In this document: in pieces, positions 1 to 10,263 of the stretch
How the letters are laid out: every line of letters begins with the position of its first letter
Position numbering within the stretch: the first letter of the stretch is position 1
Source: Thermovorax subterraneus
Lineage (GTDB): Bacteria > Bacillota > Thermosediminibacteria > Thermosediminibacterales > Thermosediminibacteraceae
Direction of reading: 5' to 3'
Assembly (NCBI GenBank): GCA_021608145.1
Contig: JAKIHM010000009.1
Span: 1-64,000 of the forward strand
Length of the DNA stretch: 64,000 nucleotides
Notes under the pieces: generated by a model
Database searches by the model: none
The model's input: the letters and a program-made list of their open reading frames with translations, nothing else
What the model was told of the DNA's origin: nothing
Translations under genes and position numbers: made by a program

Positions 1-1
1 A

Positions 2-178
2 GTATCTAAAATAGGAAGGATTCCTGAAGTTGCATTGTATATAGAATACGGTCATTCAACATTAACGTTGGAGCCTAGTGTATCATTAACGGGAGAATTA
101 TCATTAAGCTTTTCAGAAGGTGTATATGTATCTAATAAAAAATACATTCACGAAGAGTTGATAAATTGGGAAAAATAA
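2..178 (+). CDS. 3' end of an unknown gene (partial)
   Basis: An open frame runs from the window edge to a TAA at 176-178 (58 codons). The peptide is rich in Ser, Leu and Glu and contains the stretch SLTGELSLSFSEG, which looks like beta-strand repeats of an extracellular protein. The start lies outside the window, so the family cannot be recognised. The AT-rich codon use matches the following gene. Confidence 0.45.
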   Translation, partial: VSKIGRIPEVALYIEYGHSTLTLEPSVSLTGELSLSFSEGVYVSNKKYIHEELINWEK

Positions 179-305
179 TTAGATTTTCGATTTTTAAGCG
201 GAAAGCCTTGGCATATTACTAACTTGGGCTGAGGGCTTTTGCTGTAATTTTTTATAAGAAAGTCAAGTAGTACTAATTGTGCAGTATTATATAGGAGGAT
301 AACAA

Positions 306-746
306 ATGTTCAGGAATAGTTCGAATAAAAAGGTCATTTTCATGTTAATTATAGTAATAATTTTAACAGCTATGCTTCTACTGTCGGATTGTACTAATTT
401 GGGAATATTAGATTTTGGTATACAATATAAAAGGCCAGGCGAAATTAGTGAGCAGTATGTGAAAGATTGGATAAATGAAGTTAAGGATAAGGAAGGCGAT
501 TTTTTTATAGCTAAATCTATCAAAGAAAACAAAGAAATTTATTATCTCTATTTAGACCCACATCACTTTAAAATAACAGCCGACAAGAAAAATATCTATG
601 TATCTGGAATAAAAAGAGGAGAAAGTAATTCCGAAGATAAAAGAATTTTTAAAATAACAATGGAAGAAAAGAGAAAACCCAAAGCCATTATTATAAATGG
701 TACAGTTATACCCACGAAATCTATTCCAGAAATAGGTGGAAAATAG
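306..746 (+). CDS. Hypothetical membrane-anchored or lipoprotein-like protein
   Basis: The ATG follows a clear AGGAGG at 293-298. The 146-aa product starts with a basic stretch and a hydrophobic segment (about residues 10-27), followed by LLLSDC. This resembles a lipobox, but Asp just before the Cys is unusual, so it may be a lipoprotein or simply a membrane-anchored protein. The rest is Lys/Glu-rich and soluble-looking, with no motif I recognise. It faces the oppositely oriented anti-sigma gene downstream. An AT-rich palindrome (748-761) lies between them. Presumed extracytoplasmic; function unknown. Confidence 0.6.
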   Translation: MFRNSSNKKVIFMLIIVIILTAMLLLSDCTNLGILDFGIQYKRPGEISEQYVKDWINEVKDKEGDFFIAKSIKENKEIYYLYLDPHHFKITADKKNIYVSGIKRGESNSEDKRIFKITMEEKRKPKAIIINGTVIPTKSIPEIGGK

Positions 747-767
747 TAAGAAAAATTTCTTGTAAGT

Positions 768-1499
768 TCACAAAGACTTCATGCTTTCAGCTACCCGGAT
801 TATATCCCCTTCGCTCAATCTCCCAGTAATTATAAAATAAATCGAGCCGTTTTCATATAAAAGCTGCCTTAAGCCGCTTTTCCTGAAATGAATGAGCGTG
901 GCTTCAGATCCTTTTATGTTGAGGTCTTTTACTTCTACATTATTTGTCCGGAAATTATGAGAAAAGGCCGTTTCCCGTGCTACAGAAAATTGTTCAATTC
1001 TAAGTTCCTCACCTTCTGTTCCTTTTCTATAAATCAAAGCAACAGAAGCCTTCCCCCCACCGGAAATCTTCGCGCCGTGGAAACCGTATCCCTCCGGGAG
1101 GTATTCCGGGACCGCGATTTGAAAACCCACATTTTTCTGCACTTCATCAATGGAGAGAATAAAATCTTTCGCTGTTCCGTAATTTTCTGAGGCCGTCTTT
1201 CCTGAAATGGTCATTATATTATTCCAGTATTCCCTGACAATTTTGAAAAACTTTGAATCAGCCGTGGCTTCCTTTCCGGCAATTCCCGTATAGACACCCA
1301 TGAAAAAAACTATTAGAACAAAAGCCACACTTACAATTCTTTTTTTAATGGCTATCTTTTTGTTCTTTTGAGCTTCTAATTCTCTTTTTATTCTGACCCA
1401 AATTTCATCTTCGATATGTTTCGGAACTGGGATGTCTTCAGCGTACTCCTTTATTTTTTTAGACAGATAAAGGTCGAAAGCGTCCTTATCTTTTTTCAT
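768..1499 (-). CDS. Anti-sigma factor-like membrane protein with DUF4367 C-terminus
   Basis: A protein of about 243 aa with a charged cytoplasmic N-terminus, one transmembrane segment (VAFVLIVFFMGVYTGIAG) and an outside C-terminal domain ending in the FIITGRLSEGD...AESMKSL pattern typical of DUF4367. Such proteins commonly act as anti-sigma factors or sensors of a partner ECF sigma factor. I place the start at 1499 because AAGGGGCAGG lies at a good distance before that ATG; an earlier in-frame ATG at 1517 is possible. The start overlaps the end of the sigma gene, suggesting translational coupling. A truncated, degraded second copy of its C-terminal part lies at 5036-5390. Confidence 0.75.
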   Translation of the reverse strand: MKKDKDAFDLYLSKKIKEYAEDIPVPKHIEDEIWVRIKRELEAQKNKKIAIKKRIVSVAFVLIVFFMGVYTGIAGKEATADSKFFKIVREYWNNIMTISGKTASENYGTAKDFILSIDEVQKNVGFQIAVPEYLPEGYGFHGAKISGGGKASVALIYRKGTEGEELRIEQFSVARETAFSHNFRTNNVEVKDLNIKGSEATLIHFRKSGLRQLLYENGSIYFIITGRLSEGDIIRVAESMKSL

Positions 1500-2028
1500 C
1501 GCATCCTGCCCCTTCATTTTGTTCTCTAAAAAAATTCCTCAAAAACATCCTTGCGCGATAAAGTCTGCTTTTGACGGTTCCCACTGGTACACCGAGATAC
1601 TTAGATATTTCATTTTCTGAAGGGTCGTTATAGTACTTCAATACTAAGATCTGTCTGTAAATTGGATTGAGCTGCTTTAAAGCATAATCCAGATCCATCC
1701 TGTTTTCGGCATCCGTAATTGTATCGGGCGAAACTTCCAGATTGGTATTCAGAGAAACTATCTTATCCATAAAGCTCTCATCTATGAGCATATACTTTGA
1801 TTTATTTCGGATAAAGTTGATGGCTTTTTTGGTGGCGATAGCAGAGATAAGCGCCTGGAAGCGGGAAAGGTCAATAGGGCTTTTTTTCAATATTTCGCAG
1901 GCAGCTAAAAAAGCCTCTTGGACGGAATCATGAGCGATATTTTCGTCCTGAGCGACCAAGAAAGCCGCCCTGTAAGCTTTTGAAAAATACCTGCGGTAGA
2001 GACTCTCGAAAAGGTCAAAATTTTCCAT
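1486..2028 (-). CDS. ECF-type RNA polymerase sigma factor
   Basis: 180 aa with the two-domain layout of group IV sigma factors: region 2 near the N-terminus (YRRYFSKAYRAAFLVAQD...AHDSVQEAFLAA) and region 4 near the C-terminus (LDYALKQLNPIYRQILVLKYYNDPSENEISKYLG, then the helix-turn-helix VPVGTVKSRLYRAR). It would direct core RNA polymerase to a small regulon, held in check by the membrane protein encoded just downstream. The two genes overlap. The specific signal is unknown. Confidence 0.85.
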   Translation of the reverse strand: MENFDLFESLYRRYFSKAYRAAFLVAQDENIAHDSVQEAFLAACEILKKSPIDLSRFQALISAIATKKAINFIRNKSKYMLIDESFMDKIVSLNTNLEVSPDTITDAENRMDLDYALKQLNPIYRQILVLKYYNDPSENEISKYLGVPVGTVKSRLYRARMFLRNFFREQNEGAGCDEKR

Positions 2029-2245
2029 TTTAACATACCGCCTTTTTGAAAGAATCTTTAATATTATTATAAAAAAATTTTCAACTAAAGGGAACTTTTT
2101 GGAGGCATAAAACGACTTATATTATAGAGGGAAAAAATTCAAAAAGAAATGTGTCACAAAAAAGTTCCAGAGGGGGGTGAAATAGGGAGGTTAAATCAAA
2201 AAATCATAAAACTTAACAATATTAAGATTGAACGGAGGGTAGGGT

Positions 2246-3061
2246 ATGAGGAAATCAATATTTAAGTTGAGTGTTATAGGTACATGTATAATTCTTTTGA
2301 CTGTAAGTATACCCATATTTGCAGAAGATAATAGCTTAATTATTGAGAATACTGAGAAAAAAACGGGTGCAATGCTAAATGATCCCAATTTAATACCAGA
2401 AATGATTGAAATGTTGAAGCAAGAAGCATTGATGAAAGATAGGAAAATGCGAGAAAAAGAGAAAAATTATACATTACCAATGGGAGATCCGGATGGCGTA
2501 GAGTATTATTCTGTAAATGTTACTAATTTTAAGCAGGAAACTTATTATTGCGGACCTGCATCTGTAAGACAAAGTCTCAGTTTTCACAAAGCAAAAAGCG
2601 GTTCTTCAGTATCACTGCCATCTCAGACCACCATTGCAAAATTAGCCGGTACTACGAGTGAAGGGAATGTTACAACTGGCCTTAGAACAGCTATAAACAA
2701 TTATGCATCGACGTACGGTTTTGAAGATGATAAATACGTTGTAGGGAATGTAACAGATGGTTCTAATCCATCTTATTTATTTGAAGTAAGAATAAGAGAT
2801 GACTTAAAATACAGGACGAACGCACCGATAATTTTAATAGATACTCGCCATCTTGACTATTACAAAGGTTATAAAACACGTCACTATGTTACGGTGTGTG
2901 GATATCTTAACAATAAAAATACTGGTGAAAAAGAATTGTACATTGTTGATCCTAATAATAAAGATGAATATAGAGGATATCATTGGGAAAAATTAGAAAA
3001 TGTCTTTAATGCAGTGGAACAAGCTGATAAAGATGGCACAAATTACGTGATGTTGTATTAA
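2246..3061 (+). CDS. Secreted C39-like (papain-fold) peptidase family protein
   Basis: 271 aa with an N-terminal signal peptide (hydrophobic residues about 8-24, VSIPIFA then EDN). The catalytic-type motif QETYYCGPASVRQSL supplies a Cys, and HYVTVCGY followed by YIVDPNN supplies a His and an Asp/Asn. This order (Gln-Cys-His-Asp) fits the C39-like peptidase family. The product is probably exported and may cleave or bind peptides outside the cell. The start follows GGAGGGTAGGGT. A lipoprotein gene follows after an 18-nt gap, so the two may be co-transcribed. Confidence 0.7.
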   Translation: MRKSIFKLSVIGTCIILLTVSIPIFAEDNSLIIENTEKKTGAMLNDPNLIPEMIEMLKQEALMKDRKMREKEKNYTLPMGDPDGVEYYSVNVTNFKQETYYCGPASVRQSLSFHKAKSGSSVSLPSQTTIAKLAGTTSEGNVTTGLRTAINNYASTYGFEDDKYVVGNVTDGSNPSYLFEVRIRDDLKYRTNAPIILIDTRHLDYYKGYKTRHYVTVCGYLNNKNTGEKELYIVDPNNKDEYRGYHWEKLENVFNAVEQADKDGTNYVMLY

Positions 3062-3079
3062 GGAAAGGAAGAAAAGATT

Positions 3080-4120
3080 ATGGACATAAAGCGATTAATT
3101 GCCCTTTTTATAATCCTATCTTCATTTCTTTACGGTTGCAGCAACGTCCATAAAAAAGCTCATCAGAATGAAGCCGTAACGAAAGTTGAGCTTTTATATG
3201 CCGACTTTTTTACTCCTGCCATTGTCGACGATCGCCTTTTCGTGGCGGTTAAGAGCAAAAAAGCAAAAGATGACATGTGCGACATACTGATAGAGCGCAA
3301 TATAAAGACGGGAGAAGAAAAATTAATATTTGAATCAAAATATGAATTGGGCAATGTTCAAGGTGTAAAAGCGAACGAAAAATGGCTCGTATGGGCTGAT
3401 GGAGATGTATGGGGTTCGGAAGTAAAATTTTATGCGAAGAACCTCAAAACGGGTGAAGTAAAGTTAATATACTCGAAGGGCGAAAAAGAATCAATTACTG
3501 TTCCGGAACTGTGGCGAGACTACCTTGTCTGGGCAACCGATTACGATGCCACAGACGGTAATAGAATATCCGAGATAGTTCTGTTAAACTTGGAAAATGG
3601 TCAGATGAAAAAAGTTGGGACTATAAGAAATACTTGCTTTATTAATAATTTTGTCAGCATTAATAATGGGAGGATAATATGGGCTGACAGGGACGATAAA
3701 ATGAATTATTATCATATTTTTGATATAAATACTTCAAAAACAACAAGTTATGAAGTACCGGGAAACATCATAGGTGAGGCGTACTTAGTAGAAGGTAAGA
3801 TATATTCTGTAGATCTTAAATACGGGACGGAATATCCTACAGAGAATAAATTATATGTGTATGATTTGGCTACTAATGAGCATAAAATCGTTGATGAAAA
3901 TATAACTAGGCTGAGAGTTTTTAATAATGGATTGGCTTATAAAAAGGATAAATGGAAGATTTATTTAAACCATAAAAATTTGCGACCAGTGGATTTAGAT
4001 TTAGGATTTGAGCCACTTCATTATTATGTGACAGGAGAAGGCAAATATTTAGTAACAGGGCAGAGTTTTTTTGAAGAACAAAGAAGCGTTATATATATCA
4101 TTTATCCGGAAAAATTTTGA
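3080..4120 (+). CDS. Lipoprotein with beta-propeller-like (TolB/WD-type) repeats
   Basis: 346 aa. The start is preceded by AAGGAAGGAAG. A lipoprotein signal peptide ends in LSSFLYGCSN with a lipid-attachment Cys. The rest has repeated strand patterns such as KWLVWADGDVWG, DYLVWATDYDATDG, GRIIWADRDD and GKIYSVD, separated by LKTGEVKLIY or LENGQMKKV type segments. This suggests a multi-bladed propeller facing the extracellular side. Ligand unknown. It lies directly behind the C39-like gene. Confidence 0.65.
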   Translation: MDIKRLIALFIILSSFLYGCSNVHKKAHQNEAVTKVELLYADFFTPAIVDDRLFVAVKSKKAKDDMCDILIERNIKTGEEKLIFESKYELGNVQGVKANEKWLVWADGDVWGSEVKFYAKNLKTGEVKLIYSKGEKESITVPELWRDYLVWATDYDATDGNRISEIVLLNLENGQMKKVGTIRNTCFINNFVSINNGRIIWADRDDKMNYYHIFDINTSKTTSYEVPGNIIGEAYLVEGKIYSVDLKYGTEYPTENKLYVYDLATNEHKIVDENITRLRVFNNGLAYKKDKWKIYLNHKNLRPVDLDLGFEPLHYYVTGEGKYLVTGQSFFEEQRSVIYIIYPEKF

Positions 4121-4153
4121 AAAAACAAGAATTCATATTAGGAGGCACATAAA

Positions 4154-4358
4154 ATGGTAAGATCCTATTAAAATACCATTAATGCTAATATTGCTAATTA
4201 TTTTAGTTTGGACAAATTTAACAGTGGCTAAGGTCGAGGAAAATGATGATTTTATTAACATTGAACCTGGCACATTTAAAAGAGAAGAATTAATAAAAGC
4301 AGATAAAGAATCTGCTGCTCAAAATAATATGATTAGCAGGTCTACTTGGATTATATAA
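4154..4358 (+). pseudogene. Small membrane or exported protein gene broken by a frameshift
   Basis: GGAGG at 4141-4145 is correctly placed for the ATG at 4154, but that frame stops after five codons. A one-base shift opens a frame encoding IKIP, then MLILLIILVWTNLTVA (a signal or membrane helix), then about 40 polar residues, ending at the TAA at 4356-4358. The downstream part could start on its own at ATG 4182, but no ribosome site precedes that codon. A recent frameshift is therefore more likely. The end overlaps a strong terminator hairpin. No family recognised. Confidence 0.5.
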
Positions 4359-4380
4359 TTGCAAGTAGACCAATATTTTT
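4339..4380 (+). terminator. Rho-independent terminator
   Basis: Perfect 10-bp inverted repeat GGTCTACTTG / CAAGTAGACC (4339-4348 and 4362-4371) with a 13-nt loop, followed by AATATTTTT. The left arm overlaps the last codons of the preceding small gene. Confidence 0.8.
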
Positions 4381-4398
4381 GAAATTTGGGAGGAAAAA

Positions 4399-5013
4399 AT
4401 GATAATCAAAAAAATGTTAGTAATTCTTATCGTAACCAATTTACTTTTTATAATAATCAGCGGTTCATTACTTTACAGGAAAAATTTGTATATAAGTGAG
4501 TTGCAATCAACAATTGAAATGAAAGACAAGGAAATAGAAAAACTAAAAACTGATTTATCAAACCAAGAATCAGATTTAAGGTTAACTAAAGAGCTATAAG
4601 GCAAAGATCTTGTTACGTTAATGTTAAAGCACATGAATTCCGCTCAAATATCGCAGCTTGTAAGAAATTGTTGGGTGTATGAAATTGAAGTAAATGGGAG
4701 ACCCATCCCGAAAAACGGGATTATTGAGATGAAAGAAGGCAAAATCAAGATAAGCAGTTCTCAAACAATTAAATATAGTGATTTCTTTCCTCCTTCAATA
4801 TATAACCAAGGCCGGATATCCGGCGATTATACTGTAGAATTTTTGGAACTTCAGCCGGATGAAGAATATGGTACTGATGGGACTGTTGTATCAGCCGTTC
4901 ATTATGTTTTTAAATCTGTGGAAAAAGACACAGTAATAACAATGAAAATAAGTGAAGAACTTCAGGAAAGATTGGGTCTTGAAAATAATATAATCAAAAT
5001 TGTGGTAAAATAA
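4399..5013 (+). pseudogene. Membrane/coiled-coil protein gene interrupted by one in-frame TAA
   Basis: An ATG behind GGGAGG opens 66 codons: a transmembrane helix (about residues 5-25) and a coiled coil (ELQSTIEMKDKEIEKLKTDLS). A TAA at 4597-4599 stops this frame. The same frame continues at once with GKDLVTLMLKHMNSAQISQLV and about 130 further sense codons that contain folded-domain features (a hydrophobic/Gly pattern and DEEYGTDGTV). The second half has no ribosome site of its own before ATG 4621. I read this as one gene of about 204 codons inactivated by a nonsense mutation. Two separate small proteins remain possible. Family not recognised. Confidence 0.6.
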
Positions 5014-5035
5014 ATTGATCGTAAAGTTCCCCCTA

Positions 5036-6226
<1,191 letters not shown>

Positions 6227-6258
6227 AATATTGCAATTTAAGTAAATCTATTTTCTTG

Positions 6259-6720
6259 CTAAATCATATCTTTATTTTTAAACAGCCATTCTTTTATCAT
6301 TTCTGCTTTTTCAATCCGCCCCATTTTTTTATATGCCTGATACTCATAATCTAGGGAAAGAACAGGAATTTTCATTCCTTGTACATATACAAACTTTTTA
6401 TGCTTCTCAAGCTCTACAGGTTCTTCCCATATACCGTCTACCAATTTTTGTATATCTCCCATAATCTCAACCTTTATACCGTCGATCATTAAAGCTCCAA
6501 AATGTGAACGAATGTTCTCAGCCTGAGAAAACTGCACTTTTCTTATTACATATTTTTCAAAAAGGCCCTCTATTTCATAAGCACCTCTCTCGTCCGTTTG
6601 AATATCGATATCATGGACCTCTACAGGCATCCCCTGTAGCGCAAAACTAAAACTTCCTGTTAATACCCAGTTTATATTGCTATCATCGAGCTTGTCTTTT
6701 ATTTTTTTTAAAATCTTCAA
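6259..6720 (-). CDS. Nucleotidyltransferase-fold protein (MNT/AbiEii-like)
   Basis: 153 aa. Residues 18-42 (WVLTGSFSFALQGMPVEVHD, then IDIQTD) carry the G-S...D-x-D signature of minimal nucleotidyltransferases. SLDYEYQAYKKMGRIEKAEMI near the end resembles the helical tail that follows in this superfamily. Members transfer nucleotides to small molecules, RNA or partner proteins, often as antitoxins of HEPN toxins. No HEPN partner is visible here. It stands alone between IS remnants. The substrate cannot be predicted. Confidence 0.65.
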   Translation of the reverse strand: MKILKKIKDKLDDSNINWVLTGSFSFALQGMPVEVHDIDIQTDERGAYEIEGLFEKYVIRKVQFSQAENIRSHFGALMIDGIKVEIMGDIQKLVDGIWEEPVELEKHKKFVYVQGMKIPVLSLDYEYQAYKKMGRIEKAEMIKEWLFKNKDMI

Positions 6721-6835
6721 AAAAATAACCTTGTCCGTACTGTCTCCCTCCCTGAAAATTTAAGCTCCTCTTATCATCATTAAAATGTAAAAAATAATTG
6801 AAGCCTTTAATTGGGTTCTTGCCCTGAAAAATAAT

Positions 6836-6985
6836 AAGTTAAGTCTATCCAATTATGTAGAAAAAGTGAGTTCAAACAAAACTTGAGCCCTACTTCCTCT
6901 TTTGGTTAGAATTAAAGGTAATCAAAACAGAAAACTTAACTGAATGGATTAGAAATGGCTCAACCAGATGCACTTGGTTCAATAT
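6836..6985 (+). mobile_element. Truncated left end of an IS256-family-like element
   Basis: The stretch GTTAAGTCTAT...AATTATGTAGAAAA, then TTGGTTAGAA, then CTTAACTG-A-GGAT-AGAAATGGCTCAA is a diverged copy of the left end of the element at 8493-9702, up to the first codons of its transposase (ATGGCTCAA). The rest is missing, replaced by IS21-type sequence from about 6985. This gap of about 360 nt between the nucleotidyltransferase and the IS21 gene holds nothing else recognisable. Confidence 0.65.
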
Positions 6986-7084
6986 CCCCGCCGGTATATT
7001 ATTGACCCACCCATGACGAAATATCCACTGATATTAATGCTAAAAATCGGATGAAAATAATTGCTAGGGAGTGAATCTATTATC

Positions 7085-8177
7085 ATGTTACACGAACTAA
7101 AAGCAAAGGGCAAGAGCATTCGCGCAATTGCACGAGAAACCGGCCTTTCTAGGAATACGGTGAGAAAATACCTCAGAACACAAGGCATTCCCGAAGGGAA
7201 GCCATATCCCAAAAGAGGCTCAAAACTTGACCCATACAAGGATACCATTCAAGAGCTCATGAATTTTGGCATATTTAACTGTGAAGTCATCTACGAAAGA
7301 ATCAAAGGAAGAAGGCTACACAGGTGGACGCACTATCTTGAGGGACTATGTAAGACAATTCAGGCCTCCAAAAAAGACCTCTGCCGTATGTCGCTATGAA
7401 ACCAATCCCGGCCAGCAGGCTCAAGTCGACTGGGGTGAATATACATACATTGATGAGGAAACCGGCGAAATACGCAAGCTCTATCTTTTCGTCATGGTGC
7501 TGGGATATTCTAGAGCCATATACGTAGAATTCACAAACCGGTGCGATGTCAATACCTTCACCCGCTGCCTTATACACGGATTCGAATATTTCGGGGGAGT
7601 AACTGACGTATTGCTCACCGATAGGATGAAAACCGTAATCCTCGGCACCGACGAAAACAAAAAACCTATATGGAACTCCACTTTTGAAGACCTTGCTGCG
7701 ACGCTCTGCTTTACCCCTAGAGTTTGCAGGGCCCGGCGCCCTCAGACCAAAGGCAAAGTCGAAAGCGGGATAGACTTTGTCAAAAGCAACTTCCTGCCTG
7801 GTAGGAAATTCATAGACTACGGCGACTTGAACCGGCAGGCGATAGTGTGGTGCGAAAAGGAAAACAGGAGAATACACGGTATTACCGGCGAAAGGCCCAT
7901 TGACCGCATGAAGGAAGAAAAACTCAAACCCCTCCCCGACTCTGACAGATACCAGAAGTTTATGGAAGAAGTGAGGAAAGTCCACAAAGATGGCCTTTTA
8001 AGCTTCGGCGGTGTAAGGTATGGCGTACCCTGGCAGTATAGCGGAAAAGAGGTGGTTGTAAGGGACAAACTTGGGCTTTTAAGCGCAGCAGTTTTCCTCG
8101 ATGCCCTCCTAGAAAGAGTTCAACGCGAGAATACAACTTATGAATATTCAACTGGAAGTGGTAATAGTTATACTTAG
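7085..8177 (+). pseudogene. istA: IS21-family transposase (IstA), frameshifted and truncated
   Basis: The N-terminal helix-turn-helix (LKAKGKSIRAIARETGLSRN, then TVRKYLR) reads in one frame to about 7305 (VIYERIK). The protein then continues in another frame with EEGYTGGRTILRDYVRQFRP and the DDE core (QAQVDWGEY, LLTDRMKT, ARRPQTKGKVESGIDFVKSN). The frames change within AATCAAAGG near 7305. After VPWQYSGKEVVVRDK the C-terminus is foreign and ends early at 8177. No istB ATPase gene follows. A non-functional remnant. Confidence 0.85.
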
Positions 8178-8264
8178 TATACAACAAATGAATATCAATG
8201 GATAGCTGATTAAAAGAAATCGGGCCCAGGGAAATTCTCTGTGCCCAAGTTTCGGATTTTAATT

Positions 8265-8490
8265 TCAATATAGAAACTGATGATAGATAATGAAAAAAGC
8301 TATAATATTAATTATTACACATATCATAATGATAATCTCCAGAATTTTACATTTTTCATAACATAAATAATCATAAAAAAAATATCCGGCTGCTATAGCA
8401 TACAGTAACCAAGTCCAGTATTGCATAGTTTTCCATATTTTTAATTTTTGCGGTATTTCTGTTATCAAAATACTGTGGGACCCTTTAAAT
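8265..8490 (-). pseudogene. C-terminal fragment of a small membrane protein cut by IS256
   Basis: On the minus strand a frame enters from inside the IS256-like element and then encodes LKIWKTMQYWTWLLYAIAAG and a second hydrophobic helix (ILEIIIMICVIINIIAFFII) before a stop at 8265. The part upstream of about 8490 is only IS sequence read backwards. The true gene therefore appears to have lost its 5' end to the insertion. Family unknown. Confidence 0.45.
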
Positions 8491-8492
8491 AA

Positions 8493-9702
8493 GTTAAGTC
8501 TATATAATTGTGTAAAAAGGGATTGAGCCACCCCCATCCCTCTGGTTAGAATAAAATTGCCAACACATAAACCTAACTGGAGGGATGAGAAATGGCTCAA
8601 TATAATATTACCATCGATTCTGAAATTTTGCACCATCTTCTTCTAAATGGAGCTAAAGATGAAGGGATGGCCAAACTATTGGAATACGTGCTCAACCAAA
8701 TACTCCAAGCCCGGGCTACCGAACAAATCAAAGCCGAGCCTTATGAAAGAACCGAAGGAAGATAGGATTACCGCAACGGTAAGGCTAACTACTGAGATCT
8801 TCAGCCGTTACCAGAGAAGCGAACAGGCCCTTTTGCTGGCTTTGCAAGAACCTTGACCCTATTGTTACAGCCTGGAATTCCAGGTCTCTTAGAGAAAAGA
8901 AAATTCCCTTCGTCATAGTAGATGCTATGGTTATAAAAGTTAGGGAAGATGGTCGGGTTCGGCAGCGGGGGCTGTTAATCGCCGTAGGTGTGAATGAGGA
9001 AGGTTACCGGGAAATATTAGGCATTATGGTCGGTGACAGTGAATCGGAAAAGCTTTCGTGAATTCTTTTTTTGGTTCAAACAAAGGGGTTTGCACGGCGC
9101 AGATTTGGTAGTTTCTGACCATCATAACGGGCTTATCCGGGCTATTCACGAATATTTTCAGGATGCAACCTGGCAACGCTGCCAAACCCATTTTATGCGT
9201 AATATTCTCGATAAAACCACAGGAGCTTTATAAAAAGAAATACATACTAAGGTAAGGGCTATATTAGAGGCACCGGATGCTAAAACGGCAAGAATGCTGT
9301 TAAACCAGGTGTTAGAGGAATATCGAGCAAAGGCACCGAAGGCAATGGATGTATTAGAATCTGGATTTGAAGATGCTATAGCGGTATTAGAGTTTCCTGA
9401 ACGGTATAGGAAAAGGCTTCGAACTACAAACGGGAAAGAAGCGGCTAAATGAAGAAATACGCCAAAGTGAAAGGTTTAAGGATATTTCCCAACTGCGAAT
9501 CAGCTATACGTCTAATTGGGGCATTGCTTATGGAACAGGACGAAAAATGGACTTCCGGCAAAAAATACCTGGATATGACCGAATACTTTGAGTGGCATAA
9601 AGAAAACTCCAAAAAAGTAAAAGAAAAAGTAGTTTCGATAAGTTAAACTTTTATCACCTGATTCTAACCAGAGGGAATTTTACACAAAAAATTGGACTTG
9701 AT
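8493..9702 (+). mobile_element. Decayed IS256-family insertion sequence
   Basis: Imperfect terminal inverted repeats: GTTAAGTCTATATAATTG... then TGTAAAA at 8493-8516, and its reverse-complement relative (TTTTACACAAAAAATTGGAC, then TTGAT) at about 9678-9702. In between lies a transposase reading frame with many stops and gaps. A shorter relative of the left end lies at 6836. Confidence 0.75.
8592..9646 (+). pseudogene. IS256-family (mutator) transposase, multiply interrupted
   Basis: The translation starts MAQYNITIDSEILHHLLLNG and GMAKLLEYVLNQILQARATE as in IS256 transposases. A stop follows (8763-8765), then FSRYQRSEQALLLAL in another frame, an internal deletion, IPFVIVDAMVIKVREDGRVR (first catalytic Asp), FFWFKQRGLHGADLVVSDHH (second Asp), WQRCQTHFMRNIL, and a final part around LIGALLMEQDEKW (third acidic residue). 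At least four frame changes or stops are needed to read through it. Non-functional. Confidence 0.85.
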
Positions 9703-9894
9703 CATGTGGGGAATAGATTTGAATTAAGTAGTAAGAGGGATAGTGGATAATTGTCAACTTATGCAGTAATTATTTTACATAAATGGCAATATAATACATC
9801 AAATTTATGTCACCTGAACTTAAATAGTGGTGAGGTCAGCTTAAAAAATTTTTTACCTACAACCTCTTGACACAGACACTCAAACAAAAATCAG

Positions 9895-9922
9895 TTGACA
9901 TAATCCATGCCTGTGTTATAAT
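9895..9922 (+). promoter_or_regulatory. Sigma-A promoter for the lysine riboswitch and lysA
   Basis: A perfect TTGACA (9895-9900) and a perfect TATAAT (9917-9922) are separated by 16 bp. Transcription would start near 9929, just before the lysine riboswitch. The 190 bp before it, back to the IS256 end, show no gene. Confidence 0.8.
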
Positions 9923-9957
9923 AATACAAAACGAATAACAATACCTCATCTCGCAAT

Positions 9958-10148
9958 GAGTTGAGGTAGAGGCGCGACACATCAAGAGTACTCCTGCAAA
10001 GGTGCGAGAGGCCAATGATGCAGGAGGAAAGGGATTGTCGCCGAAGCACAATCCGATTCTCGTAGGGTTGTGCTGGGCCTATGCCTAAGAGGTATAGGAC
10101 TGTCACCAAAAAACTTCCCCGAGTTTTTTGGTGGAGCGCTACTTCATA
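9958..10148 (+). ncRNA. Lysine riboswitch (L box) aptamer
   Basis: The conserved blocks appear in order: GAGGTAGAGGCGC, AGTA, GGAAAGG, TCGCCGAAG, GCTGGGCCT, GGACTGTCA, and the closing GTGGAGCGCTACTT. The two ends pair as P1. This matches the L-box aptamer that binds free lysine and turns off lysine genes. It sits between a strong promoter and a terminator and precedes lysA, as expected. A small 5' hairpin (TACCTCA 9942-9948 with TGAGGTA 9962-9968) could compete with P1. Confidence 0.93.
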
Positions 10149-10187
10149 ACCCTGGGGAGAGAGGAGGTATTTGCCTGTATGAAAAAA

Positions 10188-10220
10188 ACAGCTGGCAAAT
10201 ATCTGCGGCTGTATTTTTTT
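10188..10220 (+). terminator. Riboswitch-controlled terminator before lysA
   Basis: ACAGC (10188-10192) pairs with GCTGT (10208-10212), with an inner GCA/TGC pairing, followed by a run of eight T. GGTATTTGCC just upstream can pair with GGCAAATATC in the hairpin, giving an antiterminator. This fits lysine-induced termination. Confidence 0.8.
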
Positions 10221-10263
10221 TAATTTATCTGTAAAAAATAATTTGGAAGAAAGGAGAACATAG

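Noticed and set aside
7302-7985. 227-aa minus-strand frame
   Set aside because: It is the reverse reading of the IS21 transposase and has no family motif or ribosome site.
8221-8245. Terminator after the IS21 remnant
   Set aside because: An imperfect GGGC...GCCC inverted repeat exists but no T-run follows.
8491-8636. N-terminal part of a 123-aa minus-strand protein
   Set aside because: This part is the IS256 left end read backwards; only the part below 8490 looks like a host gene.
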